From: Streptomyces sp. Tu 3180
Lineage (GTDB): Bacteria > Actinomycetota > Actinomycetes > Streptomycetales > Streptomycetaceae
Assembly (NCBI RefSeq): GCF_009852415.1
Contig: NZ_WOXS01000001.1
Coordinates: forward strand, 124,001 to 188,000
Direction: 5' to 3'
DNA length: 64,000 nt
Under the pieces are notes generated by a model. The model ran no database searches, had not been told where the DNA came from, and worked only from the letters and a program-made list of their open reading frames with translations. Positions 17,961-27,900 of this stretch are shown here, piece by piece (positions within the stretch are counted from its first letter, which is position 1; each line of letters starts with the position of its first letter). Position numbers and translations under genes: made by a program.

Positions 17961-18827
17961 AGACCGTGTCCTACGTGGTGAGGCGTCGTTGAGCTGGTCA
18001 TGGGGCGGGGTACGTGGAGTTGGATTGTTCCGGACGGGTTGTGGGAGATCGCGAAGCCGCTGATTCCTCCGTCGAAGGTGCGGCCGCAGGGCGGTGGAAC
18101 GCCAGACACACCTGATGAGACGCTGTTCGCGGCGATCATCTATGTGCTGGTCAGCGGCTGCGCCTGGCGCGCTTTGCCACCCTGCTTCGGGATATCGAAG
18201 TCGACCGCCCACCGGCGGTTCCTGATCTGGTCGAGAGCCGGTGTCTGGGGCCGCCTCCACGAGGCCGTGCTGCACCGGCTCGACGACGCCGGCCTGGTCG
18301 ATGTCACCCGCGTCGTCCTTGACACCGCCCACGTAAGGGCGAAAAAGGGGGCGAACACACAGGTCCGAGCCCCGTGGACCGGGGCAAGCCGGGTTCCAAA
18401 ATGCACGTCCTGTCGGACGCGAACGGCCTGCCCGTCCTTGTCGGCGTCTCCGCCGGCAACGTCCACGACAGCGAAGGGCTGAAGCCGATGGTGGAGGGCC
18501 ACCAAACGAGACACGACCCCCACCGCGGCCGCCACTTCAAGCCCCAGCGGCTGCACGCCGACAAAGCCTACGACCGGGCCGACCTGCGCAGATGGCTGCG
18601 AGGGAAGCGGATCGGTGTGCGGATCGCACGCAAGGGAATCGAGTCCAGCGAACGATTAGGGCGCCGCAGGTGGGTCGTCGAGCGGACGATGTCCTGGCTG
18701 TCCGGCTATCGCCGCCTCAGCCCCCGCTACGAACGCGATCCCCGCAACTACCTGGCTTTTCTCGGCCTCGCCGCCGCCCTCTGCTGCTACAAGCGGCTCG
18801 TTCGCCTCACCACGTAGGACACGGTCT
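17961..18827 (+). mobile_element. IS5-like element, second of a tandem trio
   Basis: Perfect 22-bp inverted repeats lie at 17961-17982 and 18806-18827 (outer bases AGACCGTGTCCTACGTGG). It is 867 bp, related to but distinct from the preceding element, and oriented oppositely. Its left end directly follows the right end of the preceding element, and its right end is within three bases of an IS701-like element. Confidence 0.9.
18000..18817 (+). CDS. IS5-family transposase OrfA/OrfB, frameshifted fusion
   Basis: OrfA (18000-18482) starts MGRGTWSWIVPDGLWEIAKP and ends its homologous region at TAHVRAKKGANTQVRAPWTG. OrfB (18374-18817) starts MDRGKPGSKMHVLSDANGLP and carries RLHADKAYDRADLRRWL and RRRWVVERTMSWLSGYRRLS with the catalytic Glu. 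An AAAAAGGGGG tract at 18341-18350 is the likely slippery site. The stop codon lies within the right terminal repeat. No other defects are seen. Confidence 0.88.
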
Positions 18828-20194
18828 AATACTCCAGCAGCGGATCGTGTTCTGAGCTGCGTTTTCGGTAGTGGCAGCGGCGGGCGACGGCCTGGCGGTG
18901 TCTTCTCCAGGCCGACCACTTCAGTGCGTGGGTGACGGGGTCACGGTCGGCTCGTGGGCGGGGCAGGAGAGCGTCCAGGAGCCGCCGGATCTCTGCCACG
19001 GTGAGCGGGACGAGGGCTGATCCGTTTCTGCAGCCCCCTTTGCGGCCTCGCCGCCGGTCTGGGCGGCGAGTGCGGTGAGGACCGCGTGGGCGAGCATGGC
19101 CGGGGTGATGTGCCGATACCAGCCGGGATAGCGGCGGACCTCGTACTGGTCGAGGCCGCATTCGTTCTTCGCGGCCTGGAAGCACTCCTCGATCGCCCAG
19201 CGGGAGCCGGCCACCTGGGCCAGCTCGGCGATCTCGACGCCGACGGGGGCGTAGGCCAGGTAGTAGGCCACCTCTTCGGGGTCGGACAGGCTGCGGCGGG
19301 CCATCACCCACCGGTGGTGGGTGGGCGGGTCGGGGTCGAAGACGAGGTTGGCGGGCAGCTTGGCCGCGGCCCAGTCGTAGATGCGCGGGCCCTTGGCGCC
19401 GTCGCCGCAGGACAGCCGCTGCCAGGCATCGGCAGGGGCGTCCTCGATGAGCTGGTCGATGCGCCAGATGCCGGCCAGCGACTTGATCTGCTGCGACTTG
19501 GGCACTGCCACCACATAGCCGACGTCGAGCTGCTCGAGCAGGCGGCGGAAGTGCCAGTCCTGCCCGTAGGCCTCGTCCGCGGTGACCCACGTGGCGGGCA
19601 GGGCCGCGGCCAGACAGCGTCGGACGATGTCCCGGGCCAGCTCGCCCTTGGTCGCAAAGCCCCGCTCATCGGGGATTTTCGCCGCCCGGCAGCGGTCGCG
19701 GTCGGACGTCCAAGCTTTGGGCAGGTAGAGCTCGCGGTCGACCAGGGCCCGGCCCGAGCGGGTGGCATAGGCGGCGAACACGCCGATCTGGCTGGGGGTA
19801 CCCCCTCTGGGGGATTGTCGATCTTTCCCGAGGTGCCGGTGTACTGCCGGCCGACCCCGGCCGAGGTGGTGCCCTTCTTGATGAACCCGGTGTCGTCGAT
19901 GATCAACACGCCATTGGGGCCAAGGGACTCACCGACGTAGGCACGGACGTCGTCGCGCAGGGCGTCCGCGTCCCAGACGCTGCTGTTCAGCAGCCGCTGG
20001 AAGCCGTCCGGCGTGCGGTGGCCTGCCCATTCAGCGAGCTGCCAGCCGTTCTTCCGTGCCGCTTGACCCAGCAGACCGCGGACGTAGTCCCGCATCCGCC
20101 ACCGCAGATCCGCCCGAGCGAACCGGCCCGCCACCCGAGCGAACACCGACTCCAACTCCGCAGCCCAGCAACCGACTTCAGTCATGCCCTCCAT
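18826..20194 (-). pseudogene. IS701-family transposase, two frame breaks
   Basis: The N-terminus (MTEVGCWAAELESVFARVAG, then RWRMRDYVRGLLGQAARKNG) and VLIIDDTGFIKKGTTSAGVG match IS701-type enzymes. At 19794-19813 a run of about 20 bases, GGGGGTACCCCC followed by TCTGGGGG, interrupts the codon run DN-QIGVFAAYAT and changes frame. The second block (ELYLPKAWTSDRDRCRAAKI, WVTADEAYGQDWHFRRLLEQ, SRWAIEECFQAAKNECGLDQ) continues until another shift at an AAAGGGGG tract near 19035. After that LTVAEIRRLLDALLPRPRAD and CHYRKRSSEHDPLLEY finish the protein. The stop codon is completed by the neighbouring element. Confidence 0.88.
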
Positions 20195-20244
20195 ACCGGG
20201 ACAACGACAATCACCAGCTCAAGACACGATCCGCTGCTGGAGTA
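18830..20244 (-). mobile_element. IS701-like element, third of a tandem trio
   Basis: Inverted repeats of 29 bp at 18830-18858 and 20216-20244 (outer part TACTCCAGCAGCGGATCGTG) differ at two positions. The 1.4-kb element begins two bases after the second IS5-like element ends. It encodes an IS701/DDE-type transposase on the minus strand that is broken twice. Confidence 0.88.
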
Positions 20245-20429
20245 CTAAGTCAGCGAGATGACGCCGCGAGATCCCCGTGAACAACCGATGCGCTAGCACC
20301 ACCCGATTGACCATGATCGCCACACCTGGATCATGCCACCCGCCAGGCACACACGGCCCACCCACTATCACGCACCAACTCGTAAAGCTCGGTGGGCCGG
20401 TAGCGTCGATCATGTTGCGGGCCTGCTGG
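20245..20429. other. Short intergenic stretch downstream of the lanthipeptide operon
   Basis: About 185 bp between the IS701-like end and the last gene of the RiPP run. A minus-strand frame reads VAIMVNRVVLAHRLFTGISR, which looks like a fragment of another transposase or regulator, but it is too short to name. Nothing else is evident. Confidence 0.4.
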
Positions 20430-21542
20430 TCATCGCGATGAATTGGAGCTGGCGCGGCGGATGAAGTGAAGTTTCCAGACGTTTAGAGAGACGGAGATAG
20501 CGTCCAGCAGGGCCTGCTTCAGGCGTGCGGGGATGTAGCCCTGGCCGAGGCCGGCCGAGGCGACGGCGGCCAACAGCGTATGGTGCTCGTCGTGGCTCAG
20601 CTTCTCACGGCAGACGGGATGAGCGAGGACATCACGTGCGACGTATCCGTCCCCCGATGTCGTTGCCTCGTGGGTGAGGCGGTGCGACGCTTCGGTCTGC
20701 CGGGTATGTGGGGAGAGGTCGAGTACGGCCAGTCCGAGGCGAGTGCGAAAGACGGAAAGCTCGGGGCCCGTGCCGAGGGCCAGATAGCGCTTCACCATCG
20801 TTTCGCCGGGGCCGACCGGGTTCTCGTCGGCTGCGGTGTGGCAAAGCACGGCGAGGCACGCAGCGACCGAGTGCTCCCAATCCTCAACCAGCGTGCTCTT
20901 GTGGAGATACTGCAGGGCTTCGCTGGGCTGTCCGCTGAGGCAGCGGACGAGTACTTCCACTTGACGCCCGTCGAAGAGGCGCTGGCCCACACCGCGGTGT
21001 TGCTCGCTGTGGGCCTGTGCGCGATCCCATTGGCTGGCTGCGACGAGGGCGCGGGTTCCGTCTCCGAGGAGGACGGTCCACAGCCACTGGCACACCGTCT
21101 GATGGTCGGTTGCCGACTGTGTGAGGTGCTGGAAGAACAGAGTGCGGCCGTCGATGACCGCTTCCGTCTTCGATCTCACTGCCCGGTTCAAGGAGTCGAG
21201 CAGGTGGTATGCGCTGTCTCCGGCGCTGTCGCGGATGCGTAAACGGGCCAAGTTGACCAAGGGCTCCAGGGCGTACCGGGCCTCCTGCGCGCTCAAGGGC
21301 TGAGCGCACAAGATGACCTCGGCGTGACGCCAGCACAGAGTGCGCGCCAGGTCCGGCATGCCACAGTCGCTTGCGATCAGGGCCGCCTTGTTCAAGGCGA
21401 CGGTCGCGGAGTTCACCTTGTTGTCGCGCTCAGCGGCGGCAGCGAGGTCGCTGATCTCGCGGACCCGATCGGCGAGGGAGAGGCAGGCCGGACGTGGACG
21501 GGCGACAAGCGGGAATCGCTGCGCTATCTGGCTGACGTCCAT
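20430..21542 (-). CDS. TPR-like hypothetical protein at the end of the FxLD operon
   Basis: A 370-aa mostly alpha-helical protein with degenerate TPR-like hairpins, for example IASDCGMPDLARTLCWRHAE, LEPLVNLARLRIRDSAGDSA and RALVAASQWDRAQAHSEQH. It has no membrane segment or catalytic motif that I recognise. The start codon is one base beyond the stop of the methyltransferase gene, so the two are co-transcribed. Proteins of this shape accompany FxLD-type lanthipeptide genes in Streptomyces, but their role is unknown to me; regulator, immunity or maturation scaffold are all possible. The gene ends where the IS701-like element's flank begins, and the operon may have been trimmed there. Confidence 0.7.
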   Translation of the reverse strand: MDVSQIAQRFPLVARPRPACLSLADRVREISDLAAAAERDNKVNSATVALNKAALIASDCGMPDLARTLCWRHAEVILCAQPLSAQEARYALEPLVNLARLRIRDSAGDSAYHLLDSLNRAVRSKTEAVIDGRTLFFQHLTQSATDHQTVCQWLWTVLLGDGTRALVAASQWDRAQAHSEQHRGVGQRLFDGRQVEVLVRCLSGQPSEALQYLHKSTLVEDWEHSVAACLAVLCHTAADENPVGPGETMVKRYLALGTGPELSVFRTRLGLAVLDLSPHTRQTEASHRLTHEATTSGDGYVARDVLAHPVCREKLSHDEHHTLLAAVASAGLGQGYIPARLKQALLDAISVSLNVWKLHFIRRASSNSSR

Positions 21543-21543
21543 G

Positions 21544-23634
21544 TCACTGCCATTCGATGACGATGCGGTTCAGCGCGTTGTCGAAGGCGAAGCGGCCGGG
21601 CTGCGGTGCGAGCGGGGCCGCGTCGAGCGCCTGGATCTCGAACCCGACATCGAGCGTGCGGAAGTCACGGTCCCAGGTGCGGATCTGGTCCGCGACGTCT
21701 CCGGCGAGTGCCTCGCGGTCGGGGCCGTGGCCGATGACGCCGAATTCGTACAGGGCGGCGCCGTCAGAAGCCTTCTTCGCGTACGGGCGCCGGGTGAGAT
21801 AGGTGAGCGTGCCGCCCTCGAAGACCGCAGTCGAGGATGGGTAGGGCGCGGTGACCAACCCTTTCTCGATGGCCTCGTCCTTGGCGGGCATCCGGCTCAG
21901 GCCGTTCGGCATGGCGCAGGTGAGCCACAGCTCCAGGTACTCCGCCGACTCCGGGCCCCGGAAGGTGACGTCCGTCCACACCTCGGTGCGCGGCTGATGG
22001 AAGATGTCGCTCAAGGCGTCCGCGTCGACCTGCTGATCTCCATTGGTGACGAGGGTGACGGTGTCGTCAGGGTCTAGGGGAACGAGGACGCGCGGGTCGC
22101 TGGCGATGCCCTGGCGCAACGGCATGAACGTGTTCATCTGGCTGCCGACGCTGCGCCAGGATCCGGCGTGGTTTTCGAAGGCGATCGAGCGGGAGACGCT
22201 GCCGCGTAAGCGCAGCGGGGTGAGGAGCCGTCCGCCGGGGGCGAGTTGTTCGAGCCAGGCATGGGGCATGGCGTGGGCGCCGACGGTGGCTTCGATGCGG
22301 TCGTACGGCGCGTTGGAGGCGTGGCCCACGGCTCCGTCTCCGAGGATCACTTCCACGTTGTCGATGCCTGCGGCGGCCAGTCCGGCACGGGCCCCGTCCA
22401 CGATGTCCTGGTCCACGTCGAGCGTGGTGACGTGCCCCTTCTCCCCGACGAGGTAGCCCAGGAGGCCGGCGTTGAAGCCGGTGCCGGCCCCCAGCTCCAG
22501 GATCCTCTGGCCGGGTTCGACGTCGAGCTGCTCCAGCATCATGGCGACGATGTCGGGCTGGGATGCGCAGCTGATGGAGATGCCGGACGCGTCGAGCTTG
22601 GTGTTCACGGGGGCATTGCTGTACGCCTTCTCCAGGGGGACGCCCGGGACGAAGAGGTGGCGGGGCACCGTCCGCATGGCCTCCTCCACGCGGGGCGTGC
22701 GCACGCATCCCTTTTCGACCAGATGGTCGATCAGCTGGGAGCGCAGGTGGTCGGCTGAACTGGCTTCGGTGGTGTGACTGTTCACCCCGTCGACCGTAGT
22801 GCTCGGCACCCTCTTGGCTGGGCTGGATGCGGCGTTGTCGCTCGTTCCCATGACTACCTCTTTCGCGAGTGTTGACAAGGTGTGCTGGTCCTCCGCGGGG
22901 AGGCCCAGACGGTTCCAGTGGAAGATGCCGTGGTGGGCGATCACGGCGCGCAACCCTCGTTCCAGGCGGCCCTGGCGGTTGAGGTCGGCGAGCTGTTGGC
23001 CGAACCACTCGAACGTGGCTATCCACTCGGCCAGCGGTGCGAGTCGGCCCTCCGTGACGCTGCGGCTGGTGGTGCTGACGTCGACCGTCATCAGCCGGTG
23101 AATTGCAGCCCTGTGCCGTTGCGGATCGCGGATGTCGTCGCCGGAGCGTTCGGCTGCGATCCTCGCCCAGACGTCACCCTGTTCGTACCAGTCGAGTCCC
23201 GCTGCACGCATCGCCACGCTGAGCAGGAGGACCGCCAGCTCGCGGCGCCCGAGCCCGGGGCCGCTCGAGGTCTGTTCGCGGGCCGCCTGTTCGAGTAGGT
23301 GATGGCTGTCGTGGTGGAACAGGGCGTGCGCGAGCTCTATCGCGGCCGGACCGCCGAAGGCAGTCTCTTCCGGCTCATAGATGCTCCGTGTCCAGGAGGC
23401 GAGGACACCAGCCCCGACCAGCTCGTCCAGGGCAGCGTCCAGCCCCTTCGCGGCGTCCGGATCCGCGGGGCGGTAACGCAACCGCCACCATGGGAACTTC
23501 CGCAGGAATGACCACTGGGCCAGTCCCGACTCCTGGGCGGTCAGCACCGGGAGCAGGTGCTCCACGGCGGTGGCCTCGGCGCGGCTCCAGTCGGTGAACC
23601 GGATGAGGCGCTGCGGCCATTCGTCCGCTGCCAT
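21544..23634 (-). CDS. FxLD-system methyltransferase fused to a LanB C-terminal-like domain
   Basis: 696 aa in two parts. Residues 1 to about 255 match the thiopeptide/lantibiotic dehydratase C-terminal (glutamate-elimination) domain: WPQRLIRFTDWSRAEATAVE, WSFLRKFPWWRLRYRP and ELAHALFHHDSHHLLEQAAR. After a Ser/Thr-rich linker, from about residue 295, comes a protein-L-isoaspartyl-methyltransferase-like (PIMT) domain: MRTVPRHLFVPGVPLEKAYS, SISCASQPDIVAMMLEQLDV, then the SAM site ILELGAGTGFNAGLLGYLVG and APYDRIEATVGAHAMPHAWL. A C-terminal extension of about 190 residues is characteristic of the methyltransferase, FxLD system group. PIMT homologues in lanthipeptide clusters methylate Asp in the modified peptide to give aspartimide/isoaspartate. 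It sits 18 bp after lanC. Confidence 0.85.
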   Translation of the reverse strand: MAADEWPQRLIRFTDWSRAEATAVEHLLPVLTAQESGLAQWSFLRKFPWWRLRYRPADPDAAKGLDAALDELVGAGVLASWTRSIYEPEETAFGGPAAIELAHALFHHDSHHLLEQAAREQTSSGPGLGRRELAVLLLSVAMRAAGLDWYEQGDVWARIAAERSGDDIRDPQRHRAAIHRLMTVDVSTTSRSVTEGRLAPLAEWIATFEWFGQQLADLNRQGRLERGLRAVIAHHGIFHWNRLGLPAEDQHTLSTLAKEVVMGTSDNAASSPAKRVPSTTVDGVNSHTTEASSADHLRSQLIDHLVEKGCVRTPRVEEAMRTVPRHLFVPGVPLEKAYSNAPVNTKLDASGISISCASQPDIVAMMLEQLDVEPGQRILELGAGTGFNAGLLGYLVGEKGHVTTLDVDQDIVDGARAGLAAAGIDNVEVILGDGAVGHASNAPYDRIEATVGAHAMPHAWLEQLAPGGRLLTPLRLRGSVSRSIAFENHAGSWRSVGSQMNTFMPLRQGIASDPRVLVPLDPDDTVTLVTNGDQQVDADALSDIFHQPRTEVWTDVTFRGPESAEYLELWLTCAMPNGLSRMPAKDEAIEKGLVTAPYPSSTAVFEGGTLTYLTRRPYAKKASDGAALYEFGVIGHGPDREALAGDVADQIRTWDRDFRTLDVGFEIQALDAAPLAPQPGRFAFDNALNRIVIEWQ

Positions 23635-23652
23635 GTTCCCTCTTCTCTATGG

Positions 23653-24912
23653 CTAGTTGGTCAGGAAGCAGGTGTCCCACCCGGACGCGGACGGCGCTCC
23701 GGTGTGGAAGGAGTGGAGGGCGAGGGCGGTGCCTGCGGCACCTTCGAGGAGACCGATGTCCCCGCCTTCGGGTGGGTCGATCAGGGAGTCCGCCAGCGTG
23801 CCGGGCGCGATGTCGGTGATCGGTGCCAGGAGCCGGGGCAGGCACTCGGTGAGGCCGGGGGTGGTGGCGTCGGCGGCAACGAGTTGCGTGATGTGCGCCA
23901 GACCCGCGAAGCCGTGGCACAGGGAGAGATCCACGGTCGCGCCGAGTTGGCCGGGGTTGGTCATGGCGCGTAAGAGGGCGCCCTCGGAGATTCGTTGACG
24001 CGCAGGATTATTGAGAGCCAGAGCGGCAAGTTGCTGAGCGCGGGCGAGTCCGGCGGTCCCGTAGCACCAGGACGGCCGGGAGGGTCCGGAGCCGGGCGTG
24101 CCGGATCGTAGCTGCTCGCGGGTGATCCAGTAGGGCCACCACGGGCCGGCGGGGCCCTCCTGCTGCCAGTGATCAAGCCAGGCCAGGATGCGGGTCATCG
24201 CGTCGAGGTGACCCTCTACGGTGACGCCGCGGCACGCTGCGAGGGAGAGCACGGCGAGGGGGCCGCCGATGCCGTGGGCGACGCCGTTGTTGGCGTGCCC
24301 TTCCAGGTAGTCCGGGGAGGTCGCGCCGGAGGGAGCGAGGTGGCTCCACCAGCCAGGCAGGAATTCGCCGTCGTGCTTGACCGGCTCGGTCAGGCGGACC
24401 AGGTACGTCAGGATCTGCCGGAGCACGTCGGTGTGGACGTCGCGGTGCAGCAGGAGCGCGCCCATCCCGCTCAGACCCCGGATCGCGTCGAACTCGGCCA
24501 GTGCGGGCATCTCGCCCCGGTCCATGCGCGTGTGCGCGCCGACGAGCCGGTCGCGGATCGCCGCCGTGACGCACCTGTCGAGGGTGTTCAGGGCGCGGAC
24601 GTAGCGTCCGGGACGGTCGGCTGCGGCGTGCAGGGCGAAGGCGAGCGCGGGCGCCCCGTAGTGGAGGTGGCTGTCCGCGCCCCCCACGGCGGGTTCTGCT
24701 GCGGCGCAGGCGAGCCAGTCGTGTGCGCGCTGCCACGGCCCCTGCTCGGTGCGGGCCCGTTCGATGTGCAGCAGCGCGACACCGACCGCGCCGTGCGCGA
24801 GGGACTGTGGCCACCAGCCTTGGCGGTGATGCAGCCCTCGTATGTCCCGCGGTGCGGCAAGTCGCCCTGCGATGGTGTCGGCGGCGACCCGCGCTTTTTC
24901 ACGCAGGTCCAT
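23653..24912 (-). CDS. lanC: LanC-type lanthionine cyclase
   Basis: 419 aa from the ATG at 24912, preceded by GAGGAGATCACC. Longer in-frame starts would overlap lanB further. The alpha-toroid repeats with Gly-rich turns are visible (HGAVGVALLHIERARTEQG, RGLSGMGALLLHRDV, VAHGIGGPLAVLSLAA, GDIGLLEGAAGTALALHSFH). Zinc ligands are Cys283 in WCYGTAG and Cys332/His333 in LCHGFAG, as required for thiol activation. The enzyme adds Cys thiols to dehydro residues made by LanB to form lanthionine rings. The start overlaps the lanB stop by 14 bases, implying translational coupling. Confidence 0.93.
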   Translation of the reverse strand: MDLREKARVAADTIAGRLAAPRDIRGLHHRQGWWPQSLAHGAVGVALLHIERARTEQGPWQRAHDWLACAAAEPAVGGADSHLHYGAPALAFALHAAADRPGRYVRALNTLDRCVTAAIRDRLVGAHTRMDRGEMPALAEFDAIRGLSGMGALLLHRDVHTDVLRQILTYLVRLTEPVKHDGEFLPGWWSHLAPSGATSPDYLEGHANNGVAHGIGGPLAVLSLAACRGVTVEGHLDAMTRILAWLDHWQQEGPAGPWWPYWITREQLRSGTPGSGPSRPSWCYGTAGLARAQQLAALALNNPARQRISEGALLRAMTNPGQLGATVDLSLCHGFAGLAHITQLVAADATTPGLTECLPRLLAPITDIAPGTLADSLIDPPEGGDIGLLEGAAGTALALHSFHTGAPSASGWDTCFLTN

Positions 24913-27900
24913 GGTGATCTCCTCGGTGAGTCCAGGCCATGGCGGCGGCGTGGGCCAGCCGTACGCACGTGCGCTCGTCGTCCTTGTCGATGCCGGTGGC
25001 ACGGATGTGGTGGGCGTGGAGCAGCGAGTCGAGAACGAGGTTCGGGTCGATGCCGCTCGAGATATTCAGCAGCTTCCGGTAGCGGGCCACGGCCTTGTTG
25101 CGCTCGCTCCAGGCGGCAGTGATGGTCGCGCCGCCGGGGGCCGTGCGCAGGGCTGCCCAGTCGCCGGTCGGATCGGCTAGACGTACCGCCTCATCGAGCA
25201 CCCTCCGGTCCAGGGGGCGCGGGTCGGTGATCCGGCCGTGGGTGATCAACCAGTTCATGCCGCCTGCGGTGCTGCCAGTGAATGCGGCAGCGAGCGCGAC
25301 GAAGTTCGCTGCGGTGAGCACCTGATGGTGAGGGCGCACGTTCTGGGCGAACTGGACGGCCAGGGCGCGGGAGTCCGCAGTGAAAACGTCTTCGGCCAGG
25401 CTCATCAGCGGCCCCGTGCCCCACCGGCCGTTTTCCGGGTAGGAGGTGGCGAACTGCATGTCGGTGAGCAGTCCAACACGGCGCAGTTGGGCCGCCCAGG
25501 CACCCACGCGCTGTGCGGCGGATGCGAAGTCCTGCGGGTTGGGTACCGCGATGCGCAGACGCAGGTGCCAGCGCGGATCGCGGTAGCGCATGTACCACCA
25601 CCTTGGCGGTTTTTCCCACTGGGCGAGGAGTCCGGGAAGGTGGCGGGCCAGGATTTCGGGCTGGCGTTCGATGTGCCCGTACAGTTTGACCAGCAGCCAT
25701 GGAACGGTTCCCGGGAGATGACCGTAGTCGCGGGTGAGGATCTGCTCAGCGGTCACGCGCGGGACGGCTGGCCACTGTGGCGGGCGGGTGGCCGTCATCG
25801 GGACGATGATCTCGTGGGCCCGTCCGTCGAACCAGCCCGCGTCGGATACCGCTTCGGTCAGGGCGGCCGACTCGTTGGTGTCCAAGTGGGCGCGCAGCAG
25901 TGCGAGGTGCGCGCTTTGGGAGAGGTCCAGCGGGAGGAGCTGGTCGTCCTCGGTCAGCGCGACGTGGTCCGGAACTCGTCGGCGCGTGCGCCACTCGTCG
26001 GCGGCCTTGCGCCATTCCTTCCAGGAAGCTCGGCGGCCGGGCAACTCCGACCGGTCCAGCCGCCACCTGGCCGGAGAGAGGATCGTGCGTCCGTAGCGCA
26101 CGCGCGGCAGGTACGGCAGGGCGGTGGCGGAGGCCCACGGGAAGATGGTCAGAACCGTGGTCTGGGAACGGCTGATCTCGGTGAGGAAGCGGGCGAGCGG
26201 GGGCGTGTGGCCGCGCAGGTCCAGAGCGTGCAGCGTCATGGGGTCCAGCAGGCACGCACGGGAGAGGGACACGAGGTAGAGCCTGCGGCGGTCGCAGCCC
26301 ACGGCGAGGTCATCGAGTGTGACGGTGCGCTCGTCCACCGGGCGGTGCTCCGCCAGGCTGATCACGGCTGGCAGGAGTTCGGCAACGCGGGTGACGTTGG
26401 CGTCGCCGCGGTCGAGAGGAGCGAAGGAGACTTGCGTGGGCAACGCGCCGGGCGCGTTGACCGGCAGCTCCTTCAGCATGGCGGCTATGTGAGTCTGGTC
26501 CTCTGGTGTGAGTAACCCCAGGCTTCGACCGCTCGTCGTGCCAATTCCGCGGGAGGGCGCCACGCCGTGGAGGGTGAAGTCGCCTTCCTTGAGGGCGGCT
26601 TGTGACGTGGCGCGGATCTGGAAGCGCAGCTCCGTGTGGGCCGGCACCTGCGCCACGTTCGGGTCTGCGACCGTCAATGTGCGGACCAGTTCCTCGTCCA
26701 GGCAGATCTCGTCGCGGCCGTCGAGCACGGCCGCCTGGGCGAGGGAAAGCAGACGCTGCTCACAGGAGGTCAGGGCCTCACGTCGTTCGGATTCCGCGTC
26801 CCGGTATCCGGCCGGGAATCCGAGACCGACATCCGGGTCCACGACGTCCCGGACCGGGACGAGCGAATTGATGCCGTACCGTTCGAAGAACCTGTTGTGG
26901 AAGTCCTTCCACCCTGGTGTGCCGAAGGGATGCGCGGAAAGCCGGGCCAGTACGGTGGCGGCCTCCTCCGCCTCGCGGGCAACCTGTGGGGGCAGAGTGA
27001 GCGAGCAGTCCATGCGCAGGTCCAGCGTGAGGGGCTGCGCCTTGACGGGGCTCAGGGCCGTCATCTTCTGGCGCAGGGCGGTACGTAGGCGTCGACCGTC
27101 CGCCGGGGTGAGGACCTGGTTGTGCTGGCGGATGGCGTCTCGGACCGCTCGCAAGTCTGCCACGAGGTTCGCGGTTGGCGGCGCGTCGGCGGCCTCGGCC
27201 TGCTGGACCACGTGGTCGAGGGCGTCCAGGGTGGCGGACGGCGCGTGCAGGCTGCTGATGAGCACACCGCGCTGGACCAGGCTGGTGACAAGCCCTTCCA
27301 CCCGGTGATCAGGCACGTCGGGGAACCCGGCTTTCACCCGTCTCACGGCTGCCTGGAAAGGGATGGGCGAGGCGGCGGCTTCGACGGCGAGCCGGACGGC
27401 GGCTGTGTAGCGCAGGGATACTTCTGCCGCAAGGCTGTTCTCGGTGCGGCGTGAGCGGGGCGGATAGGGGACGATCAACCGGTCACCGCGTACGTAGGCG
27501 GTGTTGTTGCCCATCACGTCGAGCTGCCGCAGGAGTTGAGGGCTTGCTTCCAGGCGGGCGATCAGGTCAGCGATCCAGTCGCCGTCGGCGCGTACGACGG
27601 CGCGGTGCCACTCGCCCCAGGTCCATCCCGGCTGTGTTCCAAAGGAGGCGGGTGCGATGCCGGCGAACAGGCCGTTGGGGGTTGCTCGGCCCGTCATCCG
27701 CAACACGTACCGCATGATTGCCATCACAGCTCGGCGTAGCTGACGGGTTTCGGGTCGAGTCGCTGCGCACAGGGTGGTGATCTGCTGTGCGAGCACGGGG
27801 CTGGCCTGCTCGATGGTGTCGGCGACCTCGGTCATCGACCAGACGTCGCGCAACCACGCCTGCCACTGAACTTGCCGGGCCGGGGTGTCGTCGGTGAGGT

